The notes under the pieces: model-generated
Told to the model about the DNA's origin: nothing
Databases searched by the model: none
What the model saw: only the letters and a program-made list of their open reading frames with translations
Translations under genes and position numbers: made by a program
Shown: piece by piece, positions 57,712 through 64,000 of the stretch
Layout: every line of letters begins with the position of its first letter
Numbering within the stretch: position 1 is the first letter of the stretch
Assembly (NCBI GenBank): GCA_037447655.1
Contig: JBBHKE010003077.1
Span: forward strand, 18,696 to 82,695
Reading direction: 5' to 3'
Length of the DNA: 64,000 bases
DNA from: Zygnema cylindricum
Taxonomy: Eukaryota > Streptophyta > Zygnematophyceae > Zygnematales > Zygnemataceae

Positions 57712-58552
57712 ATGATACACTCTCAGAAGCTATCAAGAATCCTACCAAACAGCTGTTCTTAAGTGCTCACCAATTTTTATACAAGCATCCAAACCTCACA
57801 AACCAATATCAGAATATAATATCATAAACACTGATAACTCCCAAAGTTTCAGCACAATTGACTTGACAACATTCAAGATATAATACTCAAAAGTTTCCCA
57901 AAAATTGTCTGCAATTTTACTACTTGGAAGTCTGGATACATAAAATGTTCTACGTCCTAAGTCTTATACACTTCACTCTGTTGTCCTACTACATAGTGGT
58001 GCACCGCCAATACAAGTGTTCCAAAACGATACATCCAAAAGAACTAAACTGCCACTAAGGTCTATGTGCTCCTACTTACGCTAAGAACTAATCTATCACT
58101 GTACACTCAATATGACTGAGAATCCTATACAGGTGATTTGATCTGATACTTGTCGCCTGGCAAGTGAATCTCGTTTGTTGACTTGATTCAGATCAACCGC
58201 AGTAGCGCAGTCCAATTCCTGATTATATTCAAATATCCGCAGCTTCGTAGCAGCTGCGTTATCACATACAAAAGTTAGCCGCAGCTGCGTTTGTCTTGTT
58301 GCGTAGCAACTGCGTTGTCATGTACCAAAATATCCGCAGTTGCGTTTGACCCGTTGCGTCGCTGGCTGAGTTTGTTGGTACAGACCATATCAAAAATAAT
58401 CGCAGCTGCGCTTGTTCCATCTGCGTCGCAGCTGCATTGTCTGTACCATTCAAAAACCCGCACTGTGATTCAAGTGATGACGCGTGTCCATATAGATCTA
58501 TTTTTCCTCCGTCCCATAAATTTGGTGAGACTTAAAGCTTTCAAAAACAGCA
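57656..58552 (-). repeat. 5' LTR of B7
   Basis: Closely similar to 52502-53400 along its length. The inner end is mutated (GAGTTCTAC instead of TGTTGTTCTAC). Confidence 0.88.
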
Positions 58553-58588
58553 GTCTGGAATCGCAGTTGCGCTGCTCTGTGAAATTTT

Positions 58589-59319
58589 TGTTGTTCTGAC
58601 ACAACTACTGGCACTGAAGATGAAGAAGATGCAGCAGTAGTCATCGTAGAACAAATCAAGAGAGGAAGCTTCCACAAATACCGATGGCTGAACAGAAACT
58701 TTGACAGACTATAACTTTCAGAAAAACGTCCTGAAAGTTTGCCACAATGTAGCTAATATACAATGGAATACACACACAAAATTTCAATTAATTCCGCTCA
58801 CAACTCTGTGAGATATGTAGAAATGAAATTACATAAAACTGAGTGTACAGTTTTCATATCATTTGTTCCTAAAAATCAAATTCACTAAGTCCTACTTTTA
58901 TACACCGAAACTACACCAAGCTGTACGGAGGCATTCCAGCCGTACATCTAACATTCTATCACAAATATTTACACCGAAGTTAAGACAACGTAAAGTGATA
59001 ATGATCTAGTCACGCCTCGTCACTATTTGTTGGCGGCGGCTGTCAGCGGTCCAATTAGAGGATTAGGCACCGTAGAATTGACTTTACGAAGTCCAGTGGT
59101 CCTGCCGAATTTCCGTACGTCCACGGAGGACATACTCACGCATTCTCCCAAGTGACGACACATGTCCCAAGTGTGAATGAGCCGTGAACTCCCAACTTCA
59201 CTGTCACACTAATTTCGGTAAGTATTGAACCGAACTCAACCAAAAAATAGCTTAAGTCTTGAACAGCTCTCTCTCACAGCTGAGGCATAAAGAGGACTAA
59301 AGCTTTCTAAAAAACAACA
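58589..59319 (-). repeat. solo LTR, family F (731 bp)
   Basis: TGTTGTTTTTTAGAAAGC to CGATGATGACTACTGC-type end, i.e. plus strand starts TGTTGTTCTGACACAAC and ends AAAACAACA. The inner end encodes a gag start (MTTAASSSSS-like). It lies exactly between an E LTR (left) and a C LTR (right). No body attached. Confidence 0.8.
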
Positions 59320-60311
59320 ATTTTGTGTCCTCCATTTGGACCAAAATTGAGGAAGCCTCTAGGTAGTTTTTGACTAACCCACTTTCAACGAGAGCAACTA
59401 CTACCCTAGCAGATAAATAGATAACGTGACTGCACCCCTGTGCACTCTGGACTCCCCTGAGTCCACAGCAAAATGAATCACTGAAAACGCCTAACCAGGC
59501 GATTAATTATGGAGTGGCAAAGGTGCCAATATTTATACAAGCTTGTTGGGAGATAGGCGGCTACCTCCTCAATTCACTAAGTCCTAAACCCTCTCACAAC
59601 TCCTATCTACTGATGTACGAAACCAATCAGAAGACTGTATAGTACAGAAAGGTACTATGGCCGATGTACTTTCTGTACGGCCTGTGTACGACAAGGCCAT
59701 GGAGTGGACGTCTGTCTCTTCCGGACTTGTCCTCACGCTCCCTGAGATTCCAGCTTTCCAATGACATATTGCCACGTGTCGCCAGGTCATGTTACATCCG
59801 AAAACCGCCAAAGCGGCCATTCCAGGATCTCGGCAATGATGTGAGCCGTCGGATCCAAATCGGCTTTAATTCCAAGCCGTTCAAAACAAATGTCCGGCAC
59901 ATTTGTTTCGTGAGCACTAAATTCCCCAACTAGTTTCTACGTATCCTACTTGTAATTCCGTTAATCGGATTAGTCGTCTATCTATTGTATAAATAGCTAT
60001 CGAACCCATGTATCATAACGTACTACTACGACCGACTGGTAAGGGTTGACGGCAATGCCTCGCCCTACCGGTTGGAGGTTCGAGTCCTACCGGACTCAAC
60101 CTTTTTGATTGAGAGTGACTTAGGTCACTCTTAAGCCCTGCCTATGGAGCTAAGGCAGCCATGGCTCTACCGCCCTCTCTCTCCTTCAGTGACTACAAGA
60201 AGTGTGGGGGCCAAAGAGAGAAGGTGGAGGCAGATTGCCTCTGCTTTTCTTTTCATTCGTATTTTAATTAAGACCTAGAAAATATCTCCTTTAAATCTAG
60301 TGATTTCAACA
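59320..60311 (-). repeat. solo C LTR (992 bp)
   Basis: Minus strand, starts TGTTGAAATCACTAG at 60311 and lacks only the last TGCA bases at the F LTR junction. TATA box near 59534; antisense B-box block at 60070-60130. Start of gag (MEDTK-like) at about 59337. Confidence 0.9.
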
Positions 60312-60686
60312 CTCTGCAACCGCAACTGTAGCAGCCTGGTCCTTGGCCACTAAGTACTCAACTTTGTAAACCTGTTACTGTGCCTCCCACAAAGGAATCA
60401 GCATCCCGCTGAACTTAACTTACTCAAGGAAGCTGAAGTTGGAAGAGTATGCCGTATGTCTCCTCCCAGTACTCCTCGAATTCCTGTCACATAGCGTCAA
60501 GTTGATTTTGGAGCTGCTCACATCGAGTCTCCATCAGCGCGATATGTTGGTTCGCAGCTGCCAAGGGTCTCTGAGTGATTCGCTCCCGAACTTGGTCCTC
60601 CCCTTCCTTCGGTGTTGCCGCTAATACTGCGGGTTGCGGCGGAATGGCCACCGGTGCATGTTCTTCGGGTACCTCGAGTTGGGGAA
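60312..60686 (-). mobile_element. E-element internal fragment and LTR start
   Basis: Minus strand: 60315-60381 matches the first 67 bases of the E LTR; upstream of it is TTTGTGGGAGGCACAG, a possible polypurine tract, and a frame reading QVRERITQRPLAAANQHIAL, then METRCEQLQNQLDAM, helical and coiled-coil-like, with stops. It may be a gag-like piece; family unknown. Confidence 0.4.
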
Positions 60687-61189
60687 TGTAACAGGGTTAC
60701 AGTATTGGGTACTTAGTGGCTGGGGCTAGGCTGCTATAGTTGCGATTTCACAGCACCGCAGTTGCGATTCTAGAGCAGCGCAGCTGCGATTCCAGACCAG
60801 CGCAGCATAGCAACTTAGTAGCGCAGCAGCGCAGCATAGCAACTTAGTAACGCAGCACCGCAGCATAGCAACGCCGCAGAATGTAGATGGAACTGTATAG
60901 TTCTAGAAGGAAGTTTTGGATTGATCTCGGTTGGCCGCGAAGGTCCACGTGTACAGCTGTATAATACTAGGTTGAATAGCAGTTAGCTAGTTTAAATAGG
61001 CGAGTAGACTTAGTGAATGGGAGACCTGAAGTAGACCTACACAGCTAGCGCAACCTTGTACTCTCTCCCAAGTAATAAAGCTCAACCTTGCCTGTGAGTT
61101 CTGTGTATTCATGTTGTTGCTACGGGAAGATCCTTGGTTTTTTCCGCTGTGCACTGTAACGTGTTGTGGTGTATCGTGCCTCTTTTACA
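60687..61189 (+). repeat. LTR, family E (503 bp), with PBS
   Basis: TGTAACAGGGTTACAG to CTCTTTTACA. Followed after one base by TGGTATCGGAGCGA (61191-61204), a canonical plant-type primer-binding site for the 3' end of initiator tRNA-Met, so this is a 5' LTR. CAGCGCAGCTGC array at 60765-60880. E differs from families A-D in priming type. Confidence 0.88.
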
Positions 61190-61501
61190 TTGGTATCGGA
61201 GCGATCACCCGTGACTCGACAGCATAGACGAACACGGTGTATCCATTACAGAAATGTTGGCGCAAATTTGAAGGAAACGCGTTTCGTGGCTGCTCGCGCC
61301 CGCTGCAGAGCGTTCTTCCGGGCCAGCTTGAGTGCCCGTACCTTGGGTGTGACCTCCGCGCGAGAGATGATGTTATGAAGAAGGACATCTAACGGGTGAT
61401 AGTGGCTGAGTAACCCGGGAACATCCACCCTGTACCGATAGTTGTCTTAAACTACTTCCAAAAACGGCAGAGCACGAGGGTTTAACTGCACTTAACCCTT
61501 A
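61190..61501 (+). other. E-element leader, truncated
   Basis: Sequence after the primer-binding site; short frames with stops, no recognisable gag. Cut at 61502 by a D LTR. Confidence 0.5.
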
Positions 61502-62549
61502 AAACTCTGAGACCTCCATAAGTCCTCAGAGTGGACAGCCTCCAAGAAGCCTCTAGGATAATCCTGACCCCTTTGTGTTTCAGCAAAAGTAATTGCCACC
61601 CTGGCAAACAAAAACCCTGACTACCTGCACCCCTGTGAAGGCAAGACTCTTTTGAGTCGATAGCAAAAAGAATCTCTGAATTTGCTCCTCTGAGCAGTAG
61701 GTTATGGAGGGTCAAAGTTGACCTTTTGTACAGAAGCTCTCTTGGAGAGGGGGTCCTATCTTCTAATTTTTCTAAGTCCTATCTCTCTCACAGACTCTAT
61801 CTACTGATGTACGGAACCAATCAAAATTGAGTTCCGTACGCAAAAGTACAACTGTCAATGTACTTTAGGTACAGACATTGTACGACATGGCCTAAATGTC
61901 GACACATGTCAAATCCGGATTCGGTGCCATAATCTCCGGAGATTCTACAATCCAACGGAATTTCGCCACGCGTCATCCGATGTGGCGATGGCCACAAACC
62001 GCCGAAATCTTCCTCCACGATCTCGGCGCTAATCCCGGCCGTCCGATTAAATTCGGATTTAATTGTAGCCGTAATAAATACATGCGCGATATTTGTTTCA
62101 CTTACGAAACAAATGCGTGGTATTGATTTCGAGTCCGTACCGTAATCCGTACTCTATATATTACTGGATCTATGTATCCCGTAATCTATTATAGTTAAAT
62201 GAATTATCGTACGTATACGCATATAAAGAATTATCAAACTATATAGAATGTATCATTACTACTAGACCTAACGGCTAAGGCTACCGGCTATTTCCTGTCT
62301 GCCGGCCGGTAGGTACAAGGATCAAATCCTGCCGCCGGCGCATACCTTTTGAATAAATAAATAAACCCTAATATGAAATTCCCGTAAACCTTAGGATAGC
62401 CAAGGTAGCCATGGCTCTAGCTTCCTCTCCAACTTCTCAGTGTCTACGACAAGTTTGAGAGTTGGAGAGAGAAGTTAAAGATAGACAGCCTCGACTTCTA
62501 TATTTCTTTTCAGACCTGGAAAATACTAATAAAACCATTAGTTTCTACA
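61502..62549 (-). repeat. D LTR, nearly complete
   Basis: Minus strand TGTAGAAACTAATGG (at 62549) to about the gag-start CTCAGAGTTTT. It has no internal region on its lower side. Confidence 0.88.
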
Positions 62550-63168
62550 AATCTCCGGAGATTCCACGATCCAACGTAATTTGGCCACGCGTCATCCGAT
62601 GTGGCGATGGCCACAAACCGCCGAAATCTTCCTCCGCGATCTCGGCGCTTATTGTGGCCGTCCGATTAAAATCTAATTTAATCGTAGCCGTAATAAATAC
62701 ATGTGCGGTATTTGTTTCGCTTACGAAACAAATGCGCAGTATTGATTTTCTGTCCGTACCGTAATCCGTACTTTATATATTATCGGATCTATGTATCCCG
62801 TAATCTATTTTAGTTAAATGAAAAATCGTACGTATACATGTTTAAATAATTATCAAACTATATACTACGTAATATTAATTCTAGACTTAACGGCTAAGGC
62901 TACCAGCTATTTCCTGTCTGCCGGCCGGTAGGTACAAAGATCAAATCCTGCTGCCGGCACATACCTTTTACATAAATAAATCCTAACTAATATAAATTTC
63001 CCGTAAACCTCAGGATAGCCAAGGTAGCCATGGCTCTAGCTTCCTCTCCAATTTCTCAGTGACTGCGACAAGTTTGAGAGTTGGAGAGAGAAGTTAGAGA
63101 TAGACTGTCTCGGCTTCTTTATTTCTTTTCAGACCTAGAAAATACTTCAAAACCATTAGTTTCTACAC
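62550..63168 (-). repeat. truncated 3' LTR of D8
   Basis: First 619 bp of a D LTR, joined at ATCTCCGGAGATTCC to the start of the preceding D LTR. Polypurine tract GAAAATAAGGGGAG at 63169-63182. Confidence 0.85.
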
Positions 63169-64000
63169 TCCCCTTATTTTCTAGTCAATCTTTAATTTCA
63201 GACCACACTTCTCTCGCAGAAAATTAGCTTAGGGGAAGGCACAGGTTTGGTCATCATATCTGCTACCATCTCACTATCTGGTCTGTACTCTAAACTGATT
63301 ATTTTGTTTTCTACTTGATGTCCATATGTTTGGCTTTAAAATGATGTTTAGGATTGGCAGAAATAGCGATTGCTGCCTGATTATCACAAAATATTTTCTG
63401 CACACCACTCTTAAGGTGACCAAGCTCACCAAGCAAAGACTTGACCCACATCAATTCTTTTACAGCAGAGCAAGAGGCCATATACTCAGCCTCCATGGTG
63501 GACTGAGCAATAACCTTTTGCTGTTTGCTACTCCAACAACAAGCCCCATCACCCACATATAATACATATCCAAAAGTGCATCTCCTCATCGGAGCATCAC
63601 CATAACTGGCATCACTCCAAGTAGTGATGTCAGTATTCTTCCCACTCAAATGCAACCATAGATCCCTAGTTCCTACCAAATATCTAAGGACTCTCTTAGC
63701 TGCCTCCCAATCCTTCTTAGTGGGAGCATTTAGACTTCTACTCAGCACTCCTACAGCTGCAGCTAAATCCGGCCGGGTACAATTCATAAAATAGATTAGA
63801 CTTCCCACTACTTGTCTGTAAGGAATAGTCTGCATGAACTTGTGCTCTTCAGGAGATAATTCCTCGTCTAAGACTATGACTCCTTCTTCCTCACTCCCCT
63901 CACTTCCCTTCTTCAACTCCATTGGAGTTGTACAACTATTAGCTTTATCCATTTGAAATTTTTCAAGCATGTTCCCTATTGCTTCCTTTTGAGTCAGTCT
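63169..64000 (-). pseudogene. copia element D8: RT end and RNase H, off edge
   Basis: Minus strand, open from the window end (LTQKEAIGNMLEKF) to 63311: IPYRQVVGSLIYFMNC, TTWSDASYGD, MEAEYMASC, FCDNQAAIAIS, HHFKAKHMDIK. A short deletion just after HMDI removes RLSFVREKV and shifts the frame, so RNase H is damaged. Close to D1 (44276-45088), with fewer lesions in RT. Confidence 0.9.

Larger units (their letters stand above)
52502..58552 (-). mobile_element. Ty1/copia element B7, full length, 6051 bp
   Basis: LTRs 52502-53400 (899 bp) and about 57656-58552. Flanks GTGTG (52497-52501) and GTCTG (58553-58557) fit a target duplication with one mismatch. Sub-family of B with CGCAGCTGCG motifs in the LTR. 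The coding region is degraded but covers gag to RNase H. Confidence 0.9.
52063..58588 (-). repeat. E LTR (minus), split by B7
   Basis: 52063-52501 and 58553-58588 are the two parts of a minus-strand E LTR (starts TGTAAAAAGG at the lower end). Its own start is cut at 58588 by the F LTR. 52019-52062 before it is short unassigned DNA. Confidence 0.75.

Noticed and set aside
61185-61388. Overlapping frames after the E PBS as a gag gene.
   Set aside because: About 60-70 codons on both strands, with no knuckle or recognisable motif, and cut by a D LTR.

Overview
The window is repeat-dominated nuclear DNA from a eukaryote with a large, transposon-rich genome. A green-lineage host (land plant or streptophyte-type alga) is my best reading. 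Two exons read like a plant CAT2/3/4-type cationic amino-acid permease, the mobile fraction is almost entirely Ty1/copia, and the few genic fragments have spliceosomal intron boundaries. Species cannot be told from the sequence. I see no rRNA gene, functional tRNA gene, CRISPR array or bacterial operon.

Layout. (1) 1-21.5 kb is a 40-bp satellite array (palindrome TTAGCGCTAA in nearly every unit) with copia insertions: B1 (83-4461, +), an old F-like solo LTR (11399-18377, split) that carries the best-preserved element A2 (12179-18024, -), and B3 (from 21507, -), which runs into a 10-N assembly gap. (2) 22.8-30.9 kb holds LTR pieces, copia element C4 (23203-28570, -), a solo E LTR and the 3' half of C6 (29048-30933, +). 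(3) 30.9-38.5 kb is the only non-mobile island: two exons of a CLC-type chloride channel (+), two or three exons of a CAT permease (-), a two-EF-hand exon (-), an unidentified exon (-), a duplicated 274-bp module and simple repeats. (4) 38.5-52 kb is element C5 (38561-52018, -, target duplication ACTGA), split by a nested block: a + strand C LTR, itself split by complete element D1 (43213-49657, -, target duplication TAGGA), and a 507-bp TRIM (50296-50802, -). (5) 52-64 kb holds an E LTR split by element B7 (52502-58552, -), solo F, C and E LTRs, two abutting D LTRs and the 3' part of a second D element that leaves the window.

How the parts work. Each autonomous element encodes Gag (CCHC knuckle), aspartic protease, integrase, reverse transcriptase and RNase H in copia order in one reading frame. 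All copies here are broken by stops, frameshifts or deletions. In the four families with a readable 5' end the gag ATG lies inside the LTR, and the reading frame runs through a primer-binding site that matches the anticodon arm of initiator tRNA-Met (the half-tRNA priming of Drosophila copia) and is translated as the conserved Gag motif GPPSR.

The most novel candidate is the TRIM. Each of its 223-224-bp LTRs contains a 71-nt tRNA-shaped sequence (acceptor, D, anticodon and T arms, A and B boxes, TTTT just downstream). This would be a tRNA-like counterpart of Cassandra TRIMs, which carry 5S RNA in their LTRs.
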